Part shown: piece after piece, positions 10,819 to 18,677 of the stretch
Layout: every line of letters begins with the position of its first letter
How positions within the stretch are numbered: the stretch's first letter is position 1
Origin: Sphingomonas sp. Leaf33
GTDB taxonomy: Bacteria > Pseudomonadota > Alphaproteobacteria > Sphingomonadales > Sphingomonadaceae
Length of the DNA: 64,000 nucleotides
Direction: 5' to 3'
Assembly (NCBI RefSeq): GCF_001421785.1
Contig: NZ_LMLB01000001.1
Span: 540,382 to 604,381, forward strand
Translations under genes and position numbers: made by a program
Notes under the pieces: generated by a model
Told to the model about the DNA's origin: nothing
The model's input: only the letters and a program-made list of their open reading frames with translations
Database searches by the model: none

Positions 10819-13698
10819 ATGCGCAAAGTCACTGCCCTGGCCGCTGTCTCGCTCGTCGCGCTTGCCACTCCGGCGTTGGCGCAGGCGCCTGCCGGCAAGC
10901 CTGCTGCGTCGTCCGCGTCGCTTCAGAGCCTCGTTGCCCAAGTCGACATTCCGTACGAGACGTTCACGCTGCCCAACGGCCTGCGCGTCATCGTGCACAC
11001 CGACCGCAAGGCGCCGGTCGTTGCGGTTTCGGTCTGGTATCACATCGGGTCGAAGGACGAGCCCAAGGGCAAGACCGGCTTCGCGCACCTGTTCGAGCAT
11101 ATGATGTTCTACGGCTCGGAAAATGCGCCGGGCGGCTTCTTCGGCCGGCTGGAGGACATCGGCGCGACCGACTGGAACGGCACGACCTGGTTCGATCGCA
11201 CCAACTATTTCGAAACGGTCCCGACCGGCGCGCTTGACCGCGTGCTGTTCCTGGAAAGCGACCGCATGGGCCACCTGCTTGGCGCCGTCACGCAGGAGAA
11301 GCTCGATAACCAGCGCGGCGTCGTTCAGAACGAAAAGCGCATGGGCGAGAACGAGCCCGGCGGGCTGGTCGAATATGCCGAACTCGCCGCCTTGCTGCCG
11401 GAAGGGCACCCGTACCGGCACTCGACGATCGGGTCGATGGCCGACCTGAACGCCGCCAGCCTGGAGGACGTGAAGGGCTGGTTCCGCGACCATTACGGCC
11501 CGAACAATGCCGTGCTGGTGCTGGCCGGCGACATCGACCTGGCGACCGCCAAGAAGAAGGTCGCGCAGTATTTCGGCGACATCAAGCGCGGTCCGCAGAC
11601 GACGCATCCCGCGGTCGCCGTGCCGACGCTCGCCGCGCCGGTCGAAAAGGTGATGAAGGACAATGTCGCGCAGACCCGCCTGTCGCGGGAATGGACCGGC
11701 CCGGGGCTGACCGATCCGGAGAACCCGACGCTGGACCTGGGCCTCGACATCCTCGGTGGGCTGGGCAGCTCGCGGTTGTACGACGCGCTGGTGCGCAAGG
11801 AAAACCTGGCGGTCGGCGTTTCGGCGGGCCTGCAGAGCCACGAGAAGCTGTCGTTCGTCGAAGTCAGCACGCGCGTGCGCCCGGGTGTCGATCCCGCGTT
11901 GGTCGCGAAGCGGATGGACGAGATCATCGCCGATTTCGTGAAGAACGGTCCGACCGAGGACGAAGTCCGCCGCGCTGCGACCACCGCGCTCTCCAGCCGC
12001 GTGAAGGGCCTGGAACAGGTCGGCGGCTTCGGCGGCAAGGCGGTCGCGCTGGCCGAAGGCGCTGTCTACGCCAACGATCCGGGCGAATATAAGAAGGACC
12101 TGCAGACCGTCGCGTCGGCCACGCCCGCCAACGTCGGTGCGGTCGTGCGCAAGTGGCTGAGCCGCCCCGTCTTCAAGCTGACGCTGGAGAAGGGCGAGCG
12201 ATCGGCCGCCGACCAGGCGCTGGCCGGCAGCGATGTCGCCGCCAAGGAAGCGCCGGCGGTGAAGGCGCAGACGCCGAACGCGCCGCCCGCCGCCGCGACG
12301 CGCAAGGAGCCTGCGGTGGGCGAGGTGACCGCGCTCCAGTTCCCGGCGATCGAGCGGACGACGTTGTCGAACGGCATGAAGGTGGTCTTCGCCCGCCGCA
12401 CGACGGTGCCGGTGGTCAACATCGCCGCGTCGTTCGATGCGGGTTCCGCTGCCGACGACCGCGCGAAGCTGGGGTCGGGCACCCTGATGACCTCGCTGCT
12501 CGACGAAGGCACCGCCACGCGTACCGCGGCGCAGATCGCCGAGGAGGAGGAGCGCCTGGGCGCGTCGGTCAACGCATCGACCGGCATGGATGCGACGACG
12601 GTCAGCGTATCGGCGCTGAAGGCGAACCTTGCGCCCTCGCTCGATCTGTTCGCCGACATATTGCGGAACCCCGCCTTCAAGCCGGCCGACGTCGATCGCC
12701 TGCGTGGAACGCAGCTCGCGCGGATCGCGGCGGAGAACACTCAGCCGCAGAACATCGCATTCCGCACGCTGCCGCCGATCATCTACGGCCAGAACCACCC
12801 CTATGGCATCCCGTTCACCGGGTCGGGTACGCCGGCGGGTGTGACGGCGACGACGCGCGACGATCTGGTTGCGTACCATGCGCGCTGGATCCGCCCGGAC
12901 AACGGCACGGTCTTCGTGGTCGGCGACACGACGCTGGCCGAGATCAAGCCGCTGCTGGAAGCCAAGCTCGGATCATGGCGCGCACCGGCTGCACCGAAGG
13001 GCACCAAGACCTTCGGCGCGCCGGCGGCAGCCGGGGCCGAGCGCATCCTGCTGATCGACAAGCCGCAGAGCCCGCAGTCGATGATCATCGCCGGGCAGGT
13101 CACGCCGGTGAAGGGCACTGACGACCCGCTCGCGCTCAACACCGCGAACGACGTGTTCGGCGGCATGGCAAGCGCACGGCTGATTACCGATCTGCGCGAA
13201 ACCAAGGGCTGGGCCTATTACGCCGGCACGACGTTCCAGAGCGTGAAGGAACGCATGCCGTTCTTCATCATCGCGCCGGTGCAGGCCGACAAGACCGGCG
13301 ATTCGATCAAGGCTGCCCGCGCCGACCTGACCGGCTGGCTGGGCGCGCAGGGCACGACCGCGGCGGAGGCGAACAATGCCATCGTCAATTCGGTGCGCTC
13401 GTTGCCGGGCAGCTTCGAAACCGGCGGCGCGCTGATGGGCGCGCTGATCCGCATGGAGCAGTACGACCGTCCCGACGATTACTACGTCAGGCTGCCGGCG
13501 CGCTACCGCGCGCTGACCCCGGCCGCGATCGACCAGGCGGCGCGCGGTGCGATCGATCCGTCGAAGCTGACCTGGGTCGTCGTCGGCGACGCGAAGAGCG
13601 TCAAGCCGCAGCTTGACACGCTCGGCATCCCTGTCGAGGTGGTGCCAAGCGCCGCTCCCGCCCCCGCGATGTCCGCGGTGGCCCCTGCGGCGAAGTGA
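10819..13698 (+). CDS. Secreted M16 family peptidase (insulinase/pitrilysin type, double domain)
   Basis: Exported zinc protease of 959 residues. A signal peptide ends at 'ATPALAQ'. The first M16 half carries the inverted zinc motif H90-L-F-E93-H94 with a third ligand at E172 (77 residues later, in 'QNEKR'), the spacing typical for active M16A enzymes. The second half (from about residue 510) repeats the fold but lacks the HxxEH motif, as expected for the inactive C-terminal pair. The clamshell probably degrades peptides in the periplasm. No Shine-Dalgarno site is visible: the 10 nt before ATG read CCTCCCCTCC. A small gene follows after 9 bp and probably shares the transcript. Confidence 0.9.
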   Translation: MRKVTALAAVSLVALATPALAQAPAGKPAASSASLQSLVAQVDIPYETFTLPNGLRVIVHTDRKAPVVAVSVWYHIGSKDEPKGKTGFAHLFEHMMFYGSENAPGGFFGRLEDIGATDWNGTTWFDRTNYFETVPTGALDRVLFLESDRMGHLLGAVTQEKLDNQRGVVQNEKRMGENEPGGLVEYAELAALLPEGHPYRHSTIGSMADLNAASLEDVKGWFRDHYGPNNAVLVLAGDIDLATAKKKVAQYFGDIKRGPQTTHPAVAVPTLAAPVEKVMKDNVAQTRLSREWTGPGLTDPENPTLDLGLDILGGLGSSRLYDALVRKENLAVGVSAGLQSHEKLSFVEVSTRVRPGVDPALVAKRMDEIIADFVKNGPTEDEVRRAATTALSSRVKGLEQVGGFGGKAVALAEGAVYANDPGEYKKDLQTVASATPANVGAVVRKWLSRPVFKLTLEKGERSAADQALAGSDVAAKEAPAVKAQTPNAPPAAATRKEPAVGEVTALQFPAIERTTLSNGMKVVFARRTTVPVVNIAASFDAGSAADDRAKLGSGTLMTSLLDEGTATRTAAQIAEEEERLGASVNASTGMDATTVSVSALKANLAPSLDLFADILRNPAFKPADVDRLRGTQLARIAAENTQPQNIAFRTLPPIIYGQNHPYGIPFTGSGTPAGVTATTRDDLVAYHARWIRPDNGTVFVVGDTTLAEIKPLLEAKLGSWRAPAAPKGTKTFGAPAAAGAERILLIDKPQSPQSMIIAGQVTPVKGTDDPLALNTANDVFGGMASARLITDLRETKGWAYYAGTTFQSVKERMPFFIIAPVQADKTGDSIKAARADLTGWLGAQGTTAAEANNAIVNSVRSLPGSFETGGALMGALIRMEQYDRPDDYYVRLPARYRALTPAAIDQAARGAIDPSKLTWVVVGDAKSVKPQLDTLGIPVEVVPSAAPAPAMSAVAPAAK

Positions 13699-13707
13699 GG
13701 AGAGACC

Positions 13708-14010
13708 ATGGCCAATATCGACGGTAGCTGGGATACGCTCGTGAAGTCGCCGATGGGCGACCAGAAGGCGACGCTGACGATCACCTCGTCGGGCGATAGC
13801 TTCACCGGGCAATATTCGGGCGCGATGGGCAATACCGAGATCAAGAACGGGCGCGTGGACGGCGACAAGCTGTCGTGGTCGCTCGACATCTCGGTGCCGA
13901 TGCCGATGACGCTGACCGCCGAGGCGACGGTCGACGGCGACACCCTGAACGGCCAGGTCACCGCCGGCGCCTTCGGCAGCTTCCCCATGACGGGCAGCCG
14001 GATCGGCTGA
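13708..14010 (+). CDS. Conserved hypothetical protein, small beta-rich
   Basis: A 100-residue protein with no signal peptide or membrane segment. Alternating 'GSWDTLVKSPMGDQKATLTI', 'GDSFTGQYSGAMGNTEIKNGRV' and 'LNGQVTAGAFGSFPMTGSRIG' blocks suggest a small beta barrel of meander type. I do not recognise a named family; sphingomonad genomes hold similar short proteins. A GGAGAG ribosome site precedes the ATG, which lies 9 bp after the M16 peptidase stop, so the two are likely co-transcribed and end at the terminator at 14029. Role unknown. Confidence 0.75.
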   Translation: MANIDGSWDTLVKSPMGDQKATLTITSSGDSFTGQYSGAMGNTEIKNGRVDGDKLSWSLDISVPMPMTLTAEATVDGDTLNGQVTAGAFGSFPMTGSRIG

Positions 14011-14028
14011 TCCAAGCGTCGGGTTACG

Positions 14029-14070
14029 AAAGGGGCGTGTCGCTGACCGGGCGGTGCGCCCTTTTCTTTT
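14029..14070 (+). terminator. Rho-independent terminator after the M16 peptidase operon
   Basis: AAAGGGGCG (14029-14037) pairs with CGCCCTTTT (14057-14065), one G-T pair, around a 19-nt loop, and is followed by CTTTT. It starts 18 bp after the stop of the 100-residue gene and would end the M16 peptidase transcript. Confidence 0.72.
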
Positions 14071-14083
14071 GTGCGCACACTCG

Positions 14084-14178
14084 CCGTTCGTACCGCGCTT
14101 GTCGAAACACAGCCCTTCCTGCCGACCCTATCGTTGGCGGCACGAAGAGCGGCCCTTCGACAAGCTCAGGGCGAACGG
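14084..14178. repeat. Paired inverted repeat (REP-like doublet), copy 1
   Basis: Left arm 14084-14106 (CCGTTCGTaccgcGCTTGTCGAAA) faces right arm 14153-14178 (CCCTTCGACAAGCTCAGGG then CGAACGG). The arms are inverse complements of the motif shared with copies at 37747, 48020 and 49785. The inner part holds an AGCCCTTCCTG / GAAGAGCGG remnant. It fills the gap between the M16 operon terminator and the NYN gene. Confidence 0.75.
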
Positions 14179-14192
14179 GCGGGGCCGGAACG

Positions 14193-15041
14193 CTAGACCG
14201 TCGGCACGGCCGTGCGCTCGCGGTTGCGTTTGTCGGCGATGTAGGCGTGGCCGTCGGCGCCCTTGACGATGTCGAACAGCCCGACCGCTTCGAACAGCGC
14301 AGGGAAGTTGCGGACGCCGTAGTTGCGCGGGTCGATCGGTGCCTGCCGCTTCACCCGGCTGCCGGCGGTCGAGAGCACCGCCCACCCGTCGTCGCGCTCG
14401 GCCGCCTCGACGCCGCCGCGCAGCGCGGTCACCAGCTTGGCATCCTGCGCCAGCGATCGCGGCTCCGGTGGTGCGACGACGGCGGTCGGCGCGGGCGCAG
14501 CCGGCGCAGGCTTCGCCGTTGCCTTGGTACGCTTTGCCGCCGCCGCCGCCGGTGCAGGGGTTGCGGCCGCCGGCGCATCGGGTACGACCAGGCTGTCGAG
14601 ATACAGGAACGTCGTGCACGCGTTGACGAACGGTTCGGGCGTCTTGCGCTCACCGAAGCCGTAGACGTCGTGGCCATTGGCCTTCAGCTGCATGACCAGA
14701 GGCGTGAAATCGGCGTCGCTGGATGCGATGCAGAAGCCGTCGAGCTTCTGGGTGTAGAGCAGTTCCATCGCGTCGATGACCAGCGCGATATCGGTCGCGT
14801 TCTTGCCGGCCGAATAGCTGAACTGCTGGATCGGCCGGATGGCAAAGGCGTGCAGCTTGTCGCGCCAGCCCTTCAGTCCTGCCGCACCCCAGTCGCCGTA
14901 CGCGCGGCGGATGTTGGCGGTGCCGTATTTCGACAGCTCCGACAGGATCGCGGCGATCTTGGTATGCGAGACATTGTCCGCATCGATCAGCAACGCGATG
15001 TGGCGGCCCGATGCGGGGGCGGATGGGTGGTCGGTACTCAT
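14193..15041 (-). CDS. NYN domain protein with C-terminal LOTUS/OST-HTH-like domain
   Basis: Cytoplasmic protein of 282 residues. The N-terminal NYN (PIN-like nuclease, LabA/DUF88) domain shows 'ALLIDADNVSH', 'IRRAYGDW', 'GKNATDIALVIDAMELL' and 'ASSDADFTPLV', with the conserved acidic residues of a metal-dependent RNase. An Ala/Lys/Pro-rich linker (about 155-200) leads to an OST-HTH/LOTUS-like domain ('LVTALRGGVEAAERDDGWAVLSTAG...YGVRNFPALFEAVGLFDIV'), which in other proteins binds RNA. It lies directly behind purE-purK. The ATG at 15041 gives the shortest clean start; an in-frame ATG at 15077, 1 bp past the purK stop, would add 12 residues and is a fair alternative. Confidence 0.85.
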   Translation of the reverse strand: MSTDHPSAPASGRHIALLIDADNVSHTKIAAILSELSKYGTANIRRAYGDWGAAGLKGWRDKLHAFAIRPIQQFSYSAGKNATDIALVIDAMELLYTQKLDGFCIASSDADFTPLVMQLKANGHDVYGFGERKTPEPFVNACTTFLYLDSLVVPDAPAAATPAPAAAAAKRTKATAKPAPAAPAPTAVVAPPEPRSLAQDAKLVTALRGGVEAAERDDGWAVLSTAGSRVKRQAPIDPRNYGVRNFPALFEAVGLFDIVKGADGHAYIADKRNRERTAVPTV

Positions 15042-15078
15042 GCGCGCGACTGTGGGCGGCGCGCGGCCAGGATGCAAC

Positions 15079-16149
15079 TTACCGCTTCACCCGCGTGACA
15101 TGCCCCATCTTGCGGCCTGGGCGCGCTTCGTGCTTGCCATAGAGGTGCAGGTGCGCGTCGTGTTCGGCGAGAACGTCGCTCCAGCGGTGCCAGTCGTCGC
15201 CGATCAGGTTCTCCATCACCGCGCCGTGGCCGACGACATCGGTCGAGCCGAGCGGCAGGCCGCAGATCGCGCGGATGTGGTTTTCGAACTGGCTGGTGAC
15301 CGCGCCTTCGATCGTCCAGTGCCCCGAATTGTGGACGCGCGGCGCCATTTCGTTGAACACGGGGCCATCGGCACCGACGAAGAACTCCAGCGTCAGGATG
15401 CCGACATGGTCCAGCGCGGCGGCGACGCGGCCGGCGAGCGTGGCGGCCTCGGTCCACTGCGCGGCGACCTGCGGTGGGGCGGGTATGGTCGAGGTCGCGA
15501 GAATGCCGTCCGTGTGGGCATTGAGCGGCGGCGCATAGCTGACGATTTGCCCGTCCAGCCCGCGGGCGAGGACGATCGAGAACTCCTGCTCGAACTCGAT
15601 GAAGCCTTCGAGCACCGCGGGCGCCGCGCCGATCGCGTCCCATGCCGCCTGCGCCTGATCGGGTGCGGTGATCCGCGCCTGGCCGCGGCCGTCATAGCCG
15701 AAGCGTGCGGTCTTCAGGATCGCAGGGCAGCCGATCGCGGCGATCGCGGCTTCCAGGTCGGCGAACGACTTCACCTCGCGCCACGGCGCCGGGCGACCGC
15801 CCAGACCCTCCACGAAGCTCTTTTCGTTCACCCGGTCCTGCGCGGTGGCAAGGCTCATCGCCGGCGGTCGGACGGGCGCGATCGGCGATAGCGCGGCGAT
15901 GGGCGCGAAGGCGACGTTCTCGAACTCGTAGGTGACGACATCGACACTGCGCGCGAAGGCCGACAGCGCGCCCGCATCGTCATAGCGCGCGCGGGTCATC
16001 AGCGGCGAGACATCGTTCGCCGGTCCCGTCTCCGGCGCATAGATGTGCGTGCGATAGCCGAGCTGCGCTGCCGCAATGGCCAGCATCCGCCCGAGCTGGC
16101 CGGAACCGAGGATGCCGATCGTCGAACCGGGGGGAAGGGGGGCAGTCAT
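15079..16149 (-). CDS. purK: 5-(carboxyamino)imidazole ribonucleotide synthase PurK
   Basis: ATP-grasp enzyme of 356 residues that carboxylates AIR to N5-CAIR with bicarbonate and ATP in purine biosynthesis; PurE then moves the carboxyl group. The N terminus 'GSTIGILGSGQLGRMLA' is the typical PurK Rossmann start, followed by 'TYEFENV', the ATP-grasp region ('PAILKTARFGYDGRGQARI') and 'FFVGADGPVFNEMAPRVHNSGHWTIEGAVTSQFENHIRAI'. Length is normal. It follows purE by 39 bp on the same strand. The ATG at 16149 opens directly on the conserved start. The enzyme looks intact. Confidence 0.96.
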   Translation of the reverse strand: MTAPLPPGSTIGILGSGQLGRMLAIAAAQLGYRTHIYAPETGPANDVSPLMTRARYDDAGALSAFARSVDVVTYEFENVAFAPIAALSPIAPVRPPAMSLATAQDRVNEKSFVEGLGGRPAPWREVKSFADLEAAIAAIGCPAILKTARFGYDGRGQARITAPDQAQAAWDAIGAAPAVLEGFIEFEQEFSIVLARGLDGQIVSYAPPLNAHTDGILATSTIPAPPQVAAQWTEAATLAGRVAAALDHVGILTLEFFVGADGPVFNEMAPRVHNSGHWTIEGAVTSQFENHIRAICGLPLGSTDVVGHGAVMENLIGDDWHRWSDVLAEHDAHLHLYGKHEARPGRKMGHVTRVKR

Positions 16150-16188
16150 AGATCCTCCAAGCTCAGGACGAACGGCAGCGGGTGTCCG

Positions 16189-16665
16189 TTACTCCGGCGT
16201 TTCCGCAACGCCCTCGGTCTGCTGCGCGCGCCATGCGATCAGTCGCGTTTCCAGTTCCGCATCGCTGCCCGCCAGGATTGCGGCAGCCAGCAGGCCGGCG
16301 TTGATCGCGCCCGCCTTGCCGATCGCCAGCGTCCCCACCGGGATACCGCCGGGCATCTGGGCGATGGAGAGCAGGCTGTCCATGCCCTTCAACGCCTTCG
16401 ATTCCACCGGCACGCCCAGCACGGGCAGGTGCGTCATCGCCGCCGCCATGCCGGGCAGGTGGGCGGCACCGCCGGCGCCCGCGACGATCACCTTCAGCCC
16501 GCGATCCGCGGCGCCCCTTGCATAATCGTACAACCGCTCGGGCGTGCGGTGGGCGGAAACCACGCGGGTTTCGTAAGCGACGCCCAGCGTGTCGAGGATG
16601 TCTGCGGCATGGCGCATCGTGTCCCAATCGGACGTCGATCCCATGATGATGCCAATGCGCGTCAT
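16189..16665 (-). CDS. purE: N5-carboxyaminoimidazole ribonucleotide mutase PurE
   Basis: Small octameric enzyme of 158 residues that converts N5-CAIR to CAIR. The sequence has the class I PurE pattern: '[13 protein letters not shown]' (phosphate loop), '[15 protein letters not shown]' with the catalytic histidine, and '[25 protein letters not shown]'. The ATG at 16665 starts right before 'TRIGIIMGS'; longer in-frame extensions upstream are not supported. It heads the purE-purK-NYN unit. The gap to purK holds a partial REP-like arm (AAGCTCAGGACGAACGGC). Confidence 0.96.
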   Translation of the reverse strand: MTRIGIIMGSTSDWDTMRHAADILDTLGVAYETRVVSAHRTPERLYDYARGAADRGLKVIVAGAGGAAHLPGMAAAMTHLPVLGVPVESKALKGMDSLLSIAQMPGGIPVGTLAIGKAGAINAGLLAAAILAGSDAELETRLIAWRAQQTEGVAETPE

Positions 16666-16813
16666 GGCCCGGCCGCCTAGCGCAAGCCGCGCGCCAGACC
16701 AACCCCGATTAGCGCGTGGGCGGCGCCAAGCGACCGCAGCGGTCGTTTCGACACAGTCCCGAGCGACCGCAGCGTTGATCCGCATGCCCGCGCAGGCGGA
16801 AGCACCGCCCGGC

Positions 16814-17371
16814 CTACGGCAGCGCGCGTTCGCCCACGACATTGCCGGCGGGGACGTATCGGCACACCAGATACTCGTCACGCGGCCCGACCGCGATCGC
16901 ACACCCGAACCGCCGCGTCTTCGCCCACACGATCTGCGTGTAATGCCCCGCGTCGCGGTAGTCGCCGGTCGTGCTGAAATCGGGCGACGGGCGGTTCACG
17001 AACACGCGGCGTTCGTCGATCCAGTGCTGCGCCATCTCGTCGTAACGGTACGCGCCGCGCGTGCCGGTCCACAGATTTTCACCCTGGTTCGGCGTGCCGC
17101 GGGGCTGCTTCGAATGTTCGAACCGCCCGGTCCGCGCCATGTCGCGGGCGTAGGCACCGGCATCGTCGGCGAGCGCCGGATCCCAGACCAGCGGTGCCTG
17201 CCGCACGCTCGCCCGCGCGGCATTGTGCATCGTCGTCATCGCCTGTTGCAACATCGCCGCGCCGCGCGGCGCGGGGCCGGAGAAGGGGCGAGGCTCGACG
17301 ACCCGGTTCGGCGCATCCTCCCCGGCGCAGGCGGTGAGCAGCAGGAGCGGGATCAGCCATGACTTTCGCAT
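16814..17371 (-). CDS. CAP (SCP/PR1) domain lipoprotein
   Basis: Exported lipoprotein of 185 residues. The start '[17 protein letters not shown]' has a lipobox L-T-A-C, so the mature protein should be lipid-anchored. The rest is a CAP/SCP domain: '[28 protein letters not shown]', '[16 protein letters not shown]', '[20 protein letters not shown]' and '[11 protein letters not shown]', which keep the usual His/Glu pocket residues. CAP proteins in bacteria have mostly unclear roles. The start lies divergent to hemW; an alternative hemW ATG at 17370 would overlap this start codon. The 148 bp after it, up to purE, holds two AGCGACCGCAGC copies and no gene. Confidence 0.87.
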   Translation of the reverse strand: MRKSWLIPLLLLTACAGEDAPNRVVEPRPFSGPAPRGAAMLQQAMTTMHNAARASVRQAPLVWDPALADDAGAYARDMARTGRFEHSKQPRGTPNQGENLWTGTRGAYRYDEMAQHWIDERRVFVNRPSPDFSTTGDYRDAGHYTQIVWAKTRRFGCAIAVGPRDEYLVCRYVPAGNVVGERALP

Positions 17372-17396
17372 GGACACAGGGCATAGCGCGCCACAC

Positions 17397-18545
17397 ATGA
17401 ATGCCCAACATTCCCTGGCCCAACATCCTTTGGCCCAACACCCTTTGGCATTGTACATCCACTGGCCGTTCTGCGTCAGCAAATGCCCGTACTGCGACTT
17501 CAACAGTCACGTCCGCGAGGGTGTCGACCAGGCAAGGTGGCGGGATGCCCTGCTCGCCGATTTGCGCCACGAGGCCGCGGTTTTGCCGGGGCGGCGGCTG
17601 GGGTCGATCTTCTTTGGCGGCGGCACGCCGTCGCTGATGCCGCCGGAGACGGTCGCGGCATTGCTCGATGCCGCGGAGCGCGCGTGGGGCTTCACCGACG
17701 ATATCGAGATAACGCTGGAGGCGAACCCGTCGTCGGTGGAGGCGGCGCGGTTCGCCGACATCGCCGCAGCGGGCGTGAACCGCGTGTCGCTGGGGCTCCA
17801 GGCGCTCGACGATCCGGCGCTCGCGTTTCTGGGGCGTGCGCATGACGTGCGCGAGGGGCTGGGCGCGCTCGACATCGCGCAACGCGAATTCGCGCGGGTC
17901 AGCTTCGACCTTATCTACGCACGACCTGGCCAATCGCTGGCCGCGTGGGAGGCCGAACTGGCGCGCGCGCTCGGCTTCGGCACCGAGCATCTGTCGCTCT
18001 ATCAATTGACCATCGAACCCGGCACCCGCTTCGCCACACTGGCCGCCAAAGGCGAACTGACCATTCCCGACGGCGACGCCGCGGCCGAGCTGTTCGAGAC
18101 GACGCAAGCGATGACTCGCGCGGCCGGGCTGCCGCGCTACGAAGTGTCGAACCACGCCCGCCCCGGCGCGGAAAGCCGGCACAACCTGACCTATTGGCGC
18201 TACCGCGACTATGCCGGCATCGGCCCCGGCGCGCATGGCCGGCGGGGCGGTTATGCGACGGTGCGCCACAAGAAGCCCGAGAACTGGCTGGGCGCGATCG
18301 ACCGCAATGCGCACGGGATGCAGAGCGAAGATCCGCTCGACCTGCGCGATCGCGCATCCGAGACGCTGGTGATGGGCCTCAGGATGCGCGAGGGGATTAC
18401 GGTCGATCCGGCGTGGGTGGACATGGCGGCGGTCGACCGGCTGGTCGGGCACGGCCTGCTGACGCGGGACGGCAACCACATCGCAACGACCGAGGCGGGC
18501 ATCCTGCTGCTCGATTCGATCCTGCCGGCGATCGCGAAGGCCTGA
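17397..18545 (+). CDS. hemW: Radical SAM family heme chaperone HemW
   Basis: Heme-binding chaperone of 382 residues of the HemN/HemW family, thought to deliver heme to respiratory proteins. The radical SAM cluster motif C26-x3-C30-x2-C33 ('CVSKCPYC') follows 'LYIHWPF', then 'GGGTPSLM', 'EANPSSVE', 'RVSLGLQALDD' and the C-terminal HemN domain ('GHGLLTRDGNHIATTEAGILLLDSIL'). It lacks the long N-terminal cysteine region of true coproporphyrinogen dehydrogenase HemN. The ATG at 17397 was chosen; ATG 17370 is also in frame. Unusual: the first residues are three tandem copies of a 15-bp unit (17403-17447) that encode AQHxL repeats before the family core begins. Confidence 0.93.
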   Translation: MNAQHSLAQHPLAQHPLALYIHWPFCVSKCPYCDFNSHVREGVDQARWRDALLADLRHEAAVLPGRRLGSIFFGGGTPSLMPPETVAALLDAAERAWGFTDDIEITLEANPSSVEAARFADIAAAGVNRVSLGLQALDDPALAFLGRAHDVREGLGALDIAQREFARVSFDLIYARPGQSLAAWEAELARALGFGTEHLSLYQLTIEPGTRFATLAAKGELTIPDGDAAAELFETTQAMTRAAGLPRYEVSNHARPGAESRHNLTYWRYRDYAGIGPGAHGRRGGYATVRHKKPENWLGAIDRNAHGMQSEDPLDLRDRASETLVMGLRMREGITVDPAWVDMAAVDRLVGHGLLTRDGNHIATTEAGILLLDSILPAIAKA

Positions 18546-18564
18546 CCACTCAACCCTTCCTGGC

Positions 18565-18659
18565 AGGGGAGGTGGCGCGCGAAGTGCGTCGGGGGGGTGT
18601 CGCCCTCTCGAATAGTGGGACACTCCCCCCCGTCAGGCCCGCGGCCTGCCACCTCCCCT
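18565..18659. repeat. Fold-back intergenic repeat
   Basis: Outer arms AGGGGAGGTGGC (18565-18576) and GCCACCTCCCCT (18648-18659) are perfect 12-bp inverse complements. Inner arms GGGGGGGTGTC (18591-18601) and GACACTCCCCCCC (18619-18631) also pair with one bulge. A further 'cctccccttgcgggggagg' hairpin follows to 18670. Sequences of this type recur in sphingomonad and related genomes. It occupies the gap between the convergent hemW and PBP-activator genes and could act as a bidirectional transcript end. Confidence 0.75.
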
Positions 18660-18677
18660 TGCGGGGGAGGATGACAC

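Noticed and set aside
16721-16770. Short repeat AGCGACCGCAGC as a regulatory element
   Set aside because: Only two copies in a GC-rich gap with no wider pattern.
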